21,619 bases of DNA from Bacteroidaceae bacterium (GCA_900752815.1 CAADWS010000149.1:1-21619), one strand, 5' to 3'. Shown: positions 6,952 to 16,118, numbered from the stretch's first letter. Program-made: numbers and translations. Notes: generated from the sequence alone by a model not told the origin.

Positions 6952-9801
6952 ATGAAAAAGAACAGCTTGAAGGCGCTGTTGCTGTTTGTGCTGACCCTCC
7001 TGCCCGCCTGGGCGGCCGAGGCGCAGACGCAGCAGCAGCTCCAGCAGATTCCGCAGCTTCCCATCGATTCTGCGGTGCGTTACGGTGTGTTGCCCAACGG
7101 CCTCACCTATTATGTGCGGGCCAACGGCCTGCCCAAGGAACGTGTCAACTTCTACATCGCCCAGAAGGTGGGCTCGGTGCAGGAGGAGGAAAGCCAGCGC
7201 GGACTGGCCCACTTCCTGGAGCACATGTGCTTCAACGGTACCGACCACTTCCCCGGCAACAGCCTGATTAGCTTCTGCGAGCGCATCGGCGTGAAGTTCG
7301 GACAGAACCTCAACGCCTACACCTCGACCGACGAAACGGTGTACAACATCGACGACGTGCCCGTCAGCGACAGCAACATCGACAGCTGTCTGCTCATCCT
7401 CCGCGACTGGGCCGACGGCCTGACACTGGCCGAACCCGAAATCGACAAGGAGCGCGGCGTCATCCACGAAGAGTGGCGCACACGCACCAGCGGCGACATG
7501 CGCATCATCGAGCGCAGCCTGCCGATGCTCTATCCCGGTTCGCGCTACGGCGAGCGTCTGCCCATCGGTCTGATGTCGGTCATCGACAACTTCAAGCCGG
7601 CAGAGCTCCGCGCCTACTATGAAAAGTGGTACCGCCCCGACCTGCAGGGCATCATCGTGGTGGGCGACATCGACGCCGACCGCATGGAGGCCCGCATCAA
7701 GGAGGTGTTCTCCACCATCAAGATGCCCGAGAATCCGGCCGCCTATGAGCACTATCCCGTGCCCGACAACAACGAGGCCATCTATGTCATCGACAAGGAC
7801 AAGGAACTGAAGAGCAACTCCATCAGCTTCATGTACAAGCACGACCCCATGCCCGAAGCGCTGAAGAACACGCAGATGTATATGGCACAGAGCCTGCTCA
7901 CCTCGCTTGCGTCCATGGCCGTCAACAGCCGTCTGAACGAGCTGAGCCAGCAGGCCGACTGCCCCTTCCTCGGCGCCGGAGTGAGCTACGGCGGCTATAT
8001 CCTCTCCAAGACGAAGGACGCGCTCTCCGTGGGCATCATGCCCAAGCCCGGCAAGGACCTGGAGGCAGTGAAGGCCGTCATGGAAGAGATTGAGCGCGCC
8101 GCACGCTACGGCTTCAACGACACGGAAATCATCCGTGCCCGCGAGGAGTTCCTCAGCCGCATGCAGGGCATCTATGAAAGCCGCGACCAGCAATACCACA
8201 ACTTCTACACGAAGCAGTATGTGCGCCACTTCCTGGAGAACGACCCCATCCCGTCGCTCGAAATGGAGTATAACCTCTACAAGACGCTGGCACCGCAGCT
8301 GCCCACCGAGGCCTTCTCGGAAGTATTCAAGCAGCTCACGGCGTCGACCGACACCAACTTCGTCTGCCTGGCCACCTACATGGACAAGGAAGGCGTGAAG
8401 GTGCCTACGGCCGACGAACTCAAGGGTGTGGTGAAGGCTGCCCGCGCGGCTGAACTGAAACCCTACGTCGACAACGTGAAGAGCGAACCGCTCGTGTCGC
8501 AGCTGCCGGCCAAGGGCAAGATTGTGAAGGAAACGGCGGCCGACTTCGGCTATACCTGCTGGACGCTCCAGAACGGAGCCCGCGTCTTCTTCAAAAAGAC
8601 TGACTTCAACGACAGCCAGGTGCTCTTCAACGCCACCAGCTTTGGCGGAAAGAGCAAGGTGGGCAACGACCGCCTTGTGACGATGGGGCTGCACGATGCC
8701 GTCATCAACGCTTCGGGTATCGGCAACTTCAACTCCGTCGAACTGGAGAAGAAACTGGCCGGCAAGCGCGTGTCGTGTGCCGTCAGCATGGGCCAACTGA
8801 CCGAGGGCCTCAGCGGTTCGGCCATGCCCAAGGACCTCCGCACGCTCTTCGAACTCATTTATCTCCGCTTCCAGCAGCCGGCCGACGACCCCGATGCCTA
8901 CCGTTCGCTCCTGGCTACGCTCAAGACGCAGCTGGCCAACGTGGAGAAACTGCCCGACGCCGCATTCAACGACTCGCTCGTTGCCACCATCTACGGCCAC
9001 GACCCCCGCATGGCACGCCTGCACCTGGCCGACCTCGAAAAGGCTGACTACGAGGACATCAAGCGCCTCTATGCCGAACGCTTCCAGAACGGCGGCGACT
9101 TCGACTTCTTCTTCACCGGCGCCATCGACGTGGACAGCCTCCGCCTCTTCACCGAGCAATACATCGCTCCGCTCAAGGCGCAGACCAGCCGCGAGAAGTA
9201 TGACGAGAAGGGCATCGTCCGTCCCGTGAAGGGCGACGTGACCAACCACTTCCGTCGCGCCATGGAAACTCCGCAGGCTTCCATCCTGCAATACTGGCAC
9301 GGCGACCTGAAATACAACCTGAAGAATGCCGAAATCCTCAATGCGCTCGGCTCCATCCTTACACAGCGCTACCTCAAGAGCATCCGCGAGGACGGCGGCA
9401 TGGCCTACAGCGTGGGCGCATCGGCCGAGGCCGACTATGCACCCGAGGAAACCTACATGCTCCAGATTTACTGCCCCGTGAAGCCGGCTCTCCGCGACTC
9501 GGCCCTCCTGCTCATGGAACAGGGCATCGAGGACATCGCCAGGAACGGCGTGACGGAAGAGGAGCTCAACAAGGTGAAGCAGTTTGAACTGAAGGACTAC
9601 GACGACAGCCAGCGCAAGAACAGCTACTGGCACAATCTGGTCATGACCAAGAGCCTTTGGGGACAGGATCTCCAGGCAGGCCGCAAGGACGTCATTTCAG
9701 CCCTCACTCCGTCGGACATCCAGAACTTCGTCAAGAAGACCCTGCTCAAGCAGAAGAACCGCATCATCGTGTCGATGCTGCCTGAGGACATGAAGGAATA
9801 A
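6952..9801 (+). CDS. Secreted M16-family (pitrilysin-like) zinc metallopeptidase
   Basis: Exported zinc peptidase of family M16, probably periplasmic and degrading peptides or misfolded envelope proteins. The start at 6952 (949 residues) is chosen because it begins a clear signal peptide, MKKNSLKALLLFVLTLLPAWA, with cleavage near AEA before Gln25; upstream in-frame ATGs at 6739 and 6919 would precede it. The inverted zinc motif HFLEH is at residues 87-91 (ligands His87 and His91, catalytic Glu90), and Glu167 in DKERGVIHEEW is the expected third ligand 76 residues on. Two tandem M16 halves follow: the active N-terminal half with its partner domain (to about 510) and an inactive C-terminal half (about 530-949) lacking HxxEH. 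Length and layout fit PqqL-like single-chain members. It is a monocistron converging on uvrA. Confidence 0.93.
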   Translation: MKKNSLKALLLFVLTLLPAWAAEAQTQQQLQQIPQLPIDSAVRYGVLPNGLTYYVRANGLPKERVNFYIAQKVGSVQEEESQRGLAHFLEHMCFNGTDHFPGNSLISFCERIGVKFGQNLNAYTSTDETVYNIDDVPVSDSNIDSCLLILRDWADGLTLAEPEIDKERGVIHEEWRTRTSGDMRIIERSLPMLYPGSRYGERLPIGLMSVIDNFKPAELRAYYEKWYRPDLQGIIVVGDIDADRMEARIKEVFSTIKMPENPAAYEHYPVPDNNEAIYVIDKDKELKSNSISFMYKHDPMPEALKNTQMYMAQSLLTSLASMAVNSRLNELSQQADCPFLGAGVSYGGYILSKTKDALSVGIMPKPGKDLEAVKAVMEEIERAARYGFNDTEIIRAREEFLSRMQGIYESRDQQYHNFYTKQYVRHFLENDPIPSLEMEYNLYKTLAPQLPTEAFSEVFKQLTASTDTNFVCLATYMDKEGVKVPTADELKGVVKAARAAELKPYVDNVKSEPLVSQLPAKGKIVKETAADFGYTCWTLQNGARVFFKKTDFNDSQVLFNATSFGGKSKVGNDRLVTMGLHDAVINASGIGNFNSVELEKKLAGKRVSCAVSMGQLTEGLSGSAMPKDLRTLFELIYLRFQQPADDPDAYRSLLATLKTQLANVEKLPDAAFNDSLVATIYGHDPRMARLHLADLEKADYEDIKRLYAERFQNGGDFDFFFTGAIDVDSLRLFTEQYIAPLKAQTSREKYDEKGIVRPVKGDVTNHFRRAMETPQASILQYWHGDLKYNLKNAEILNALGSILTQRYLKSIREDGGMAYSVGASAEADYAPEETYMLQIYCPVKPALRDSALLLMEQGIEDIARNGVTEEELNKVKQFELKDYDDSQRKNSYWHNLVMTKSLWGQDLQAGRKDVISALTPSDIQNFVKKTLLKQKNRIIVSMLPEDMKE

Positions 9802-9814
9802 GTGCCGCCGGCGT

Positions 9815-9848
9815 CCCGCCGGGCCTTGCAACAGGCCGGTCCGGCGGG
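9815..9848 (+). terminator. GC-rich hairpin after the M16 peptidase gene
   Basis: CCCGCCGG (9815-9822) pairs with CCGGCGGG (9841-9848), with an additional GCC/GGC inner stem and a small bulge, starting 14 bp past the stop codon. No T-run follows directly, so ending transcription may also rely on the palindrome at 9869-9922. Confidence 0.4.
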
Positions 9849-9860
9849 CGCGCAAACGGT

Positions 9861-9932
9861 CCTTACTTTAGAAAAAACAAAAGTACTGACAGAAATTTCT
9901 GTCAGTACTTTTGTTTTTTCTATCCTTACTTT
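9861..9932. repeat. Copy B: palindromic dispersed element between convergent genes
   Basis: The core 9869-9922 is a perfect 54-bp palindrome with no loop (27 bp per arm), centred between 9895 and 9896. It contains GTACTGACAG and its complement, with A-rich and T-rich outer parts. CCTTACTTT flanks it on both sides in direct orientation (9861-9869 and 9924-9932, 63 bp apart). In RNA it would form a hairpin with a U-rich 3' side from either strand, so it can serve as a bidirectional terminator for the M16 gene and uvrA. Related copies in other contexts (1121, 15758, 21484) show that it is also a repeat family. Confidence 0.85.
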
Positions 9933-10011
9933 CGTTTTTCCGGTGCCGGCCCATGCTTGCTCCGCAGGGCGAAAGCCGCCGCACAAGTGCCGGAACGCGG
10001 CAAGGAGAAAA

Positions 10012-10041
10012 GCCCGCCCCGCGCACCAGCCCGCGACGGGC
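10012..10041 (-). terminator. Candidate hairpin terminator of uvrA
   Basis: Directly after the uvrA stop codon the minus strand can pair GCCCG (10037-10041) with CGGGC (10012-10016), followed by CTTTTC. The T-run is short and alternative pairings exist, so this is weak. Confidence 0.3.
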
Positions 10042-10042
10042 G

Positions 10043-12844
10043 TCAGAGTTTTTCCTTCAGATAACGCGCCGTGTAGCCCCGGCCCTGCGCCACCACTTCC
10101 TCGGGAGTGCCCGTGGCCACGATGCGGCCGCCTTCGCGTCCGCCTTCCGGCCCAAGGTCGATAACGTAGTCGGCACACTTGATGACATCCATGTTGTGCT
10201 CGATGATGACCACCGTATGCCCGCGCCGGATGAGGGCGTCGAAGTTCTCCATGAGCTTGCGTATGTCGTGGAAATGGAGGCCCGTCGTCGGTTCGTCGAA
10301 GATGAAGAGCGTGGGCTCCACCCGTTCCTGGGCCAGATAGTAGGCCAGCTTCACGCGTTGGTTCTCGCCGCCCGAGAGCGTGCTCGACGACTGTCCCAGC
10401 TTGATATATCCCAGCCCCACCTGCTGCAGGGGCAGGAGGCGGCGCACGATTTTCTCCTTGCGGTGCCCGCTGAAGAACTCGATGGCCTGGTTGACCGTCA
10501 TGTCGAGCAGGTCGTAAATGTTCTTGCCTTCAAAGCGGACGTCGAGCACCTCGCTCTTGAAGCGCTTTCCGCCGCAGGCTTCGCACACCAGTTCGAGGTC
10601 GGCCATGAACTGCATTTCCACCTTCACTGTGCCCTCGCCCTTGCACTCCTCGCAGCGTCCGCCCTCGGTGTTGAAACTGAAGAAGGCCGGCGTGAACTCC
10701 ATCTGCCGGGCCAGGGGCTGTTCCGCCATGAGCTTGCGGATTTCGTCGTAGGCCTTCACGTAGGTGACGGGGTTGGAGCGCGACGACTTGCCGATGGGGT
10801 TCTGATCGATGAACTCCACTCCCTTCACGGCCGTGAGGTCGCCTTCCAGACTGATGAATTCGCCGGGGCGGTCGCACACCTCGTCGAAGTGGCGCTTCAT
10901 GGCCCGGTAGAAGATGTCGCGCACCAGCGTGCTCTTGCCCGAACCGCTGACGCCCGTCACGACGGTCATCACGTTGAGCGGGAAGCGCACGTCAACGCCC
11001 TTGAGATTATTGGCCCGGGCGCCCTTCACCTCGATATAGCGGTTCCAGGCCCGGCGCGACGCCGGCACGGGAATGGTTTCCACGCCGAAGAGATAATCGA
11101 GCGTATGCGACACGGGTGCCCCTTCGGGCCGCGGGGGAAAGGCCGCAGGAGCGGGACCTTCCCACACCACCTGTCCGCCCAGCCGTCCGGCCTCGGGACC
11201 GATGTCAATGATATAGTCGGCCGCGCGGATGATTTCCTCGTCGTGCTCCACCACCACGATGGTGTTGCCCAGGTCGCGCAGCTGGCAGAGCACGCGGATG
11301 AGACGGTCGGTATCGCGCGAGTGCAGACCGATGCTCGGCTCGTCGAGAATGTAGAGCGAACCCACGAGCGAACTGCCCAGCGACGTGGCCAGGTTGATGC
11401 GCTGGCTTTCGCCGCCCGAGAGCGAATTGCTCAGGCGATCGAGCGTCAGGTAGCCCAGCCCCACATCCACGAGGAAGCGCAGGCGGCTGCGGATTTCCGT
11501 CAGCAGGCGCTGCGCCACCTGGGCATCGTGCTCCGTAAGATTCAGTTCGTCGAAAAACGTCTGCAACTCCTTCACCGGCAGACGCACCAGCTCCGAGATG
11601 CTGCGGCCGCCCACCTTCACGTAGTCGGCCTCGGGCTTCAGTCTCGAACCGCGGCACACGGGACACACCGTCTTGCCGCGATAGCGGGCCAGCATCACGC
11701 GATACTGTATTTTGTACTGGTTTTCCTCCAGCATCCGGAAAAAGGCATCGATGCACAGGTCGGCATTGCCCTTCGTGCCGTGCCAGAGCACATCCTTCTG
11801 CTCGCGTGTCAGGTTGTAGTAGGGTTCGAACACGGGAAAGCCCAGCTGCACGGCCTGACGGCAGAACTCGTCCTTCCACATCCCCATCTTTTCGCCGCGC
11901 CAGCACACCACGGCACCGTCATACACGCTCAGTGCCGAGTTGGGCACCACCAGCGACTCGTCGATGCCCATCACCCGCCCGAAGCCTTCGCACTTGGGAC
12001 AGGCGCCGAGCGGCGAGTTGAAGGAAAACATGTTGTCGTCGGGTTCGGTAAACTTCATGCCGTCGGCCTCAAAGCGGATGGAAAAATGGTGCAGCACCCG
12101 GGCGGGATAGACCCGCAGCAGACACTCGCCGTCGCCCTCGAAAAAGGCGGTTTCCACCGAATCGGTCACGCGGCTCACCCATTCCTGCCCCTCGCCCACC
12201 GCCAGACGGTCGATGAGCAGCCACAGACGGGGCGGCACCTCGGTGGCCCCGGCCGCCTCGGGATGTTCGGCCAGATAATCCTCAATGCGCACGAACTCGC
12301 CGTCGGCATCGAGGCGCGAAAGCCCCTGCTGCAGATAGGCTTCCAGCTGTTGCTGCAACGTGCGGCCGCCGCGCAGCCGCAGCGGTGCGATGACGGTGAA
12401 GCGCGTTCCCGGCGAATACGTCTGCGCACAGTCCACCACGTCCTGCGGCACATTGCGCTTCACCTCCTGGCCGCTGACGGGCGAGAAGGTATGGCCCACA
12501 CGGGCGAAGAGCAGGCGCAGATAGTCGTAGATTTCGGTTGAGGTGCCCACCGTCGAACGCGGATTGCGGCTCGTCACCTTCTGTTCGATGGCGATGGCCG
12601 GCGGCAGCCCCTTGATGTAGTCGCACTCCGGCTTGTGCATGCGGCCCAGAAACTGGCGCGCATAGGCCGACAGACTCTCCACGTAGCGGCGCTGCCCTTC
12701 GGCATAGAGCGTATCGAAAGCCAGCGACGACTTTCCCGAGCCCGAAAGCCCGGTCACGACAATCAGCCGGTCGCGCGGAATGACGAGGTCCACATTCTTC
12801 AGATTGTTGACGCGGGCCCCCTTTATGCAGATGGCATTTTCCAT
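10043..12844 (-). CDS. uvrA: Excinuclease ABC subunit A
   Basis: Damage-recognition ATPase of nucleotide excision repair; it loads UvrB on damaged DNA. The chosen start at 12844 gives 933 residues beginning [20 protein letters not shown], the usual UvrA opening; the upstream in-frame start at 12925 would add 27 unrelated residues. Two ABC ATPase modules are present: Walker [10 protein letters not shown] (32-40) and GVSGSGKST (631-639), signatures LSGGESQRI and LSGGENQRV, and Walker [11 protein letters not shown] and [10 protein letters not shown]. Cysteine pairs of the zinc modules are visible (CPKC, CPVC; CEEC, CEAC). Length and the intact UvrB-binding region and insertion domain fit canonical UvrA rather than the shorter UvrA2. 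Bacteroidales often carry extra UvrA paralogues, so this may not be the only copy. A -7 box is at 12875-12882. Confidence 0.96.
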   Translation of the reverse strand: MENAICIKGARVNNLKNVDLVIPRDRLIVVTGLSGSGKSSLAFDTLYAEGQRRYVESLSAYARQFLGRMHKPECDYIKGLPPAIAIEQKVTSRNPRSTVGTSTEIYDYLRLLFARVGHTFSPVSGQEVKRNVPQDVVDCAQTYSPGTRFTVIAPLRLRGGRTLQQQLEAYLQQGLSRLDADGEFVRIEDYLAEHPEAAGATEVPPRLWLLIDRLAVGEGQEWVSRVTDSVETAFFEGDGECLLRVYPARVLHHFSIRFEADGMKFTEPDDNMFSFNSPLGACPKCEGFGRVMGIDESLVVPNSALSVYDGAVVCWRGEKMGMWKDEFCRQAVQLGFPVFEPYYNLTREQKDVLWHGTKGNADLCIDAFFRMLEENQYKIQYRVMLARYRGKTVCPVCRGSRLKPEADYVKVGGRSISELVRLPVKELQTFFDELNLTEHDAQVAQRLLTEIRSRLRFLVDVGLGYLTLDRLSNSLSGGESQRINLATSLGSSLVGSLYILDEPSIGLHSRDTDRLIRVLCQLRDLGNTIVVVEHDEEIIRAADYIIDIGPEAGRLGGQVVWEGPAPAAFPPRPEGAPVSHTLDYLFGVETIPVPASRRAWNRYIEVKGARANNLKGVDVRFPLNVMTVVTGVSGSGKSTLVRDIFYRAMKRHFDEVCDRPGEFISLEGDLTAVKGVEFIDQNPIGKSSRSNPVTYVKAYDEIRKLMAEQPLARQMEFTPAFFSFNTEGGRCEECKGEGTVKVEMQFMADLELVCEACGGKRFKSEVLDVRFEGKNIYDLLDMTVNQAIEFFSGHRKEKIVRRLLPLQQVGLGYIKLGQSSSTLSGGENQRVKLAYYLAQERVEPTLFIFDEPTTGLHFHDIRKLMENFDALIRRGHTVVIIEHNMDVIKCADYVIDLGPEGGREGGRIVATGTPEEVVAQGRGYTARYLKEKL

Positions 12845-12874
12845 GTTGCGGTAAGTGTTCTTGATTAAGTCAGA

Positions 12875-12882
12875 CAAAGTTA
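12875..12882 (-). promoter_or_regulatory. -7 promoter box for uvrA
   Basis: Minus-strand TAACTTTG matches TAnnTTTG, 31 bp upstream of the uvrA start codon. The best upstream TTTG (12907-12910) is 24 bp away, longer than ideal. No SOS-type operator was recognised. Confidence 0.5.
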
Positions 12883-13030
12883 GCAAACCGCCTCCAATTC
12901 TTGAAACAAAACGGGGAAAAAACACTGTTGCAGAGCGGCTGAACTGCTCCGGTTCTGACCATACGGTACATTTCCACGCCCCATTCTATTTTTCCGCCCG
13001 CTTTTCTCTAACGGAGAAAACAGCAGACAA

Positions 13031-13073
13031 GGCACAGGCCCGTCCGCTACCTGTTTGCGGACGGGCCTGTGCC
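13031..13073 (-). terminator. Long perfect hairpin after the TonB-dependent receptor gene
   Basis: A perfect 17-bp stem (13031-13047 with 13057-13073, core GGCACAGGCCCGTCCGC) encloses a 9-nt loop, 65 bp beyond the receptor stop codon. On the minus strand it is followed by TTGTCTGCTGTTTTC, a weak T-rich tail. It probably ends receptor transcription before uvrA. Confidence 0.7.
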
Positions 13074-13137
13074 CATATTCATGACAGGAAATCCACGCGG
13101 GCCCCACTGAAACGAAAATCAGAAGTTCCCCCTGACA

Positions 13138-15591
13138 TCAGAAACTCAGACGGAGGTCAACACCCATGTGGGCGGGGGCTCCGCGCTGGGCGAAGCGGCG
13201 CGTAAGGGTGTCAAAACTGAAGGTGTCATAGGACGTTCCGGTAAGGTTCTTCCCCCACACGTCGAGCGTGACGCCGGCAGCCATTTCGAGCGACAGGCGC
13301 AGGCCCAGCGTGGCATAGAAAGGCTGCGAGAAGGTGTTGGCCTCGTCCCAGTAAATGCGGCCGGCACCGTCCACCTGGGCCGTAGCCGTCAGCGCACGGA
13401 ACAGGCGGCTCTGCTCAAAGGGCTGCCGGTAGGAAGCCATGGCCGAGAACGTGTGTTCGGGAGCGAAAGGCACCCGGTTGCCGGCATAGTCGAGCCCTTC
13501 GCCGGCATCGTAAGAGGTAAAGGTGGCATGCGTATAGCCGTACATACCCGAAAGATTCAGGCGGTTGTCGAGGAAAGCGGTACGGGCCGACACCTCGGCA
13601 CCATAGCTGCGGCTCTTGCCGGCATTGACCGTGGAACGCCCCATGCCGCTTTCGGCAAAACGGGCCAACTGCTGGTCGGTGGTATTCATCAGGAAGCCGG
13701 CGGCATCGAGCTGCAGGGCGCCGTCCAGCAGCGTGAGATGCGTGCCCACCTCATAGTCCCAGGTCTGTTCCGGGCGGTAATAGAGGGTCTGCACCTGCGG
13801 CGCTTCGGGCACGTAGGGGGCCATGGCCTGCTCCATCGCGGCGATGATTTTGTCCTTCTGCGCGTCGGGCATGCCGGGAATATGCGAAATGATTTCGGCA
13901 CAGTTGTCCTGCACATTCAGCATCATGTTGCGGCGCAGCAGACTCTGCGACAGGTCGCTGTAGGACTGGATGTTGTAGCCGCCGGCACGGTATCCTTTGG
14001 CGACACTGGCATATACGTTGCCAATGCCGGAAGAGAAACTGTACTGGAGTGCGGCCTGCGGCAGCAACTGCCAGTCGGTTTCGCTGTGCGTACCGGCAAA
14101 TGTCGTGGGCGAAGTCAGGGACCGGTCCACACCGAAGGCCGGCAGGCGAAAACGGTAGGCGGCTTCCTGACTGCCGGGAGTTTTCAGGTCAAGCCGCTCG
14201 TGCGAGTAGTCCAACCGCAGGCCCAGCGTGAGCGAAAGGCCGTCGGTCAGCAGGTCGCGCACCACCGAACGGTGATAGAGCGCCCCGTTGAGCGAAGGCG
14301 TCTCCATACGGGAGAAGAAACGCAGCGACGGATCGGTGAAAGTCACGCTCATGCCCGGCATCGGCATATTGGAGAATGCGGGAGCCAACTGGCTGTTGAG
14401 GAAGTCGATACCGTCGGAATAGAACGTGACGGGGCAGGAGGTATGTATGCCCTGATAGCTGAAATAAGCGCCCGAAGTCCATTCCCAACGGCCGGCGGGA
14501 CGGTTCTTGAAAACGATTTCCTCGGAAATATTGTGGGCACGCTGGCGCTGGGCCAGACTGAAAATGTCGGCCTTGACGAAGTCCTGGTCCATGAAGAGGC
14601 GGTCGGTGAAATGCTGGTAGGCCGTAACGGAAGAGAACGTATAGCGCGGGGCCTCATGCACCACGCTCAGGCCCGAAGTGAGCAGATTGCGGCGATACGT
14701 GCTGGGACGGTTCTGCGTGATGCTTCCCACTTCGTCGGGATAAGGCTCAGCCTCGCCTTCGCCCAGCCCCATCGTTCCTTTATAATAATAGGGGCAGGCA
14801 TCTTCGTGGCTGGCCTCATACAGCGTGTTCCAGTCGAGTTTCCAGTCGTCGGCCGGCCGCCACGCCAGACGCAGCTTTCCGCCGCCGTCGCTGGAGCCGT
14901 CGGCTTTTTGACCGGTTGTGGCGTTGCGGCGGAAACCTTTCTCGCCGCTATAGAAACCGCTGAGCGAAAGCGCCAGACGGGAAGAAGGATGCAGATAAGT
15001 GGTGACGGAAGCACGGCCGCCGGTGTTGCCCGTCGATGCCCCCAGATGCACACGCGTGCCGGTGGACCGGAACGGGTCGGCCGTGAAGACGCGAATCAGA
15101 CCGCCCATGGAGTTGCGCCCATAGAGCGTCCCCTGCGGGCCGCGCAGCACGTCAACGCGCTCCACGTCGGCAAAGTCGAAGTCGTAAGCCGTCTTGTCAA
15201 TATAGGGAATGTTGTCGACATAAAGCCCCACGGCCGGCGCATTCATGCGCGAGCCGATACCGCGGATATAGACTGCCGATGTGTAACGCGAACCGTAGTC
15301 GGGCATGAAGAAGTTGGGCGCCATTACCGAAAGGCCCTTGAGACGGGTGACGTCGGCGGCCTGCATGAGCTGGCGCGAGAACAGGCTGACGGACGAGGGT
15401 TGCTTGCGAAGCTGCACATCGCCCTTGGGCGACGCTACGACTACGACTTCCTCGATGTCATATACCCGCGAGGTGTCGGCTGGAAGCAGCGGCTGCGCTT
15501 CATCGGCCGTTGCCCCGGCATTGAGGCTCACAACGCAACAGAGGCCGGACAGCAGCCCCTTGAACAGGGAAGAATGATTACGTCTGGTCAT
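13138..15591 (-). CDS. TonB-dependent outer-membrane receptor (siderophore/vitamin type)
   Basis: Outer-membrane active transporter energised by TonB. The chosen start at 15591 (817 residues) begins the signal peptide MTRRNHSSLFKGLLSGLCCV; the ORF start at 15624 precedes the predicted transcription start. A TonB-box-like segment, YDIEEVVVVAS (44-54), is followed by a plug domain with AVYIRGIGSR, VDNIPY and VERVDVLRGPQGTLYGRNSMGG. A large beta-barrel ends in the canonical terminal Phe (VDLRLSF). It lacks the N-terminal carboxypeptidase-like domain of SusC proteins and has no SusD neighbour, so an iron-complex, haem or vitamin ligand is likelier than a polysaccharide; the exact ligand is not determinable. 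An extracellular loop around residues 545-600 is unusually helix-like. It has its own promoter and is divergent from the fucosidase. Confidence 0.92.
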   Translation of the reverse strand: MTRRNHSSLFKGLLSGLCCVVSLNAGATADEAQPLLPADTSRVYDIEEVVVVASPKGDVQLRKQPSSVSLFSRQLMQAADVTRLKGLSVMAPNFFMPDYGSRYTSAVYIRGIGSRMNAPAVGLYVDNIPYIDKTAYDFDFADVERVDVLRGPQGTLYGRNSMGGLIRVFTADPFRSTGTRVHLGASTGNTGGRASVTTYLHPSSRLALSLSGFYSGEKGFRRNATTGQKADGSSDGGGKLRLAWRPADDWKLDWNTLYEASHEDACPYYYKGTMGLGEGEAEPYPDEVGSITQNRPSTYRRNLLTSGLSVVHEAPRYTFSSVTAYQHFTDRLFMDQDFVKADIFSLAQRQRAHNISEEIVFKNRPAGRWEWTSGAYFSYQGIHTSCPVTFYSDGIDFLNSQLAPAFSNMPMPGMSVTFTDPSLRFFSRMETPSLNGALYHRSVVRDLLTDGLSLTLGLRLDYSHERLDLKTPGSQEAAYRFRLPAFGVDRSLTSPTTFAGTHSETDWQLLPQAALQYSFSSGIGNVYASVAKGYRAGGYNIQSYSDLSQSLLRRNMMLNVQDNCAEIISHIPGMPDAQKDKIIAAMEQAMAPYVPEAPQVQTLYYRPEQTWDYEVGTHLTLLDGALQLDAAGFLMNTTDQQLARFAESGMGRSTVNAGKSRSYGAEVSARTAFLDNRLNLSGMYGYTHATFTSYDAGEGLDYAGNRVPFAPEHTFSAMASYRQPFEQSRLFRALTATAQVDGAGRIYWDEANTFSQPFYATLGLRLSLEMAAGVTLDVWGKNLTGTSYDTFSFDTLTRRFAQRGAPAHMGVDLRLSF

Positions 15592-15621
15592 ATCTTGAGA
15601 TGATTTGTAAAATTCCGGGGG

Positions 15622-15652
15622 CAAAATTACGCGGTTCCGTCCATCCTCACAA
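15622..15652 (-). promoter_or_regulatory. Promoter of the TonB-dependent receptor gene
   Basis: Minus strand reads TTG (15650-15652), a 20-bp spacer, then TAATTTTG (15622-15629). The -7 box lies 31 bp upstream of the start codon, giving a leader of about 24 nt. No Fur-like or other operator palindrome was recognised. Confidence 0.7.
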
Positions 15653-15757
15653 TCCTTATTTATTATGAAAAATACGTAAATTCGGTATAACTACGACAAA
15701 GATGCAAAAGAGACAAAGCACACTACCCTGACTTTTTCACACCGCAAAAACAGTCAG

Positions 15758-15823
15758 TACTTTCGTAAAAACTAAAGTACTGAGAGAAAATTCTGTCAGT
15801 ACTTTAGAATTTTCTGTCAGTAG
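15758..15823. repeat. Copy C: diverged full-length dispersed element
   Basis: Positions 15758-15807 align without gaps to 9864-9913 of copy B with 44 of 50 identities. The inverted repeat is 17 bp per arm (15772-15788 and 15791-15807) with one mismatch and a 2-nt spacer. TACT-type motifs fall at 15758, 15778, 15800 and 15821 (the last is TAGG), the same 20/22/21-bp offsets as in copy B. It lies between two divergent genes, where no terminator is needed. The wider 585-bp gap 15592-16176 otherwise holds the receptor promoter, about 100 bp of featureless AT-rich DNA and the 84-bp tandem repeat. Confidence 0.75.
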
Positions 15824-15949
15824 GATTGTGAAACCGTGATGCGGCAACAGCAAACAATGACTCTCCGTTGGGGAAAAATTATAACGGACTTACGTTATGA
15901 AAAATGCTTTACTTTACCCAAAATGGCCCGGCTCTCCCGTTTATTTTTT

Positions 15950-16117
15950 ACAGAAAACAGGAGGCGGCTCGGCAAAGTCTGCACAGGAAACTCCGTTTTC
16001 GTTTTGCCTTTGCGCTCGCCTTTCACTATTTTTACAGAAAACAGGAGGCGGCTCGGCAAAGTCTGCACAGAAAACTCCGTTTTCGTTTTGCCTTTGCGCT
16101 CGCCTTTCGCTATTTTT
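15950..16117. repeat. 84-bp tandem duplication carrying the fucosidase promoter
   Basis: Two adjacent 84-bp units (15950-16033 and 16034-16117) differ at two positions: GG versus GA at the CACAGRAAACTCC segment, and A versus G in TTTCRCTA. Each unit holds GRAAAC-TCC-GTTTTC just upstream of TTTG, and each ends in TATTTTT. Open frames through it are by-products of the unit length being a multiple of three. Confidence 0.9.
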
Positions 16118-16118
16118 G
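16087..16118 (+). promoter_or_regulatory. Promoter of the alpha-L-fucosidase gene
   Basis: TTTG (16087-16090), a 20-bp spacer and TATTTTTG (16111-16118) match the Bacteroidota consensus in both elements and spacing, about 58 bp before the start codon. A perfect inverted repeat, GAAAAC-TCC-GTTTTC (16070-16084), lies directly upstream of the -33 element and could be an operator. The equivalent site in the upstream unit is TTTG (16003-16006), N20, TATTTTTA (16027-16034), with the last -7 base changed. Confidence 0.8.

Noticed and set aside
6946..9633. An 895-codon open frame antisense to the M16 peptidase gene.
   Set aside because: It lacks any recognisable domain, consists of Val/Ala/Gly/His-rich sequence typical of antisense frames in GC-biased genes, and the plus strand encodes a complete M16 enzyme with its zinc motif.
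9861..9932. CCTTACTTT on both sides of the palindrome as a target-site duplication of an insertion.
   Set aside because: The same sequence flanks copy D at a different locus, so it belongs to the element rather than to the target.
9911..12541. An 876-codon plus-strand open frame over uvrA.
   Set aside because: Composition is His/Ala/Arg-rich with no family motif, while the minus strand encodes full UvrA. It is a by-product of codon bias.
13168..15603. An 811-codon plus-strand open frame over the TonB-dependent receptor gene.
   Set aside because: No signal peptide, promoter or domain; the opposite strand carries a complete receptor with plug and terminal Phe.
15758..15823. CRISPR-like array suggested by the roughly 21-bp periodicity.
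   Set aside because: Units are too short, are partly inverted relative to each other, have no distinct spacers, and no cas genes are present.
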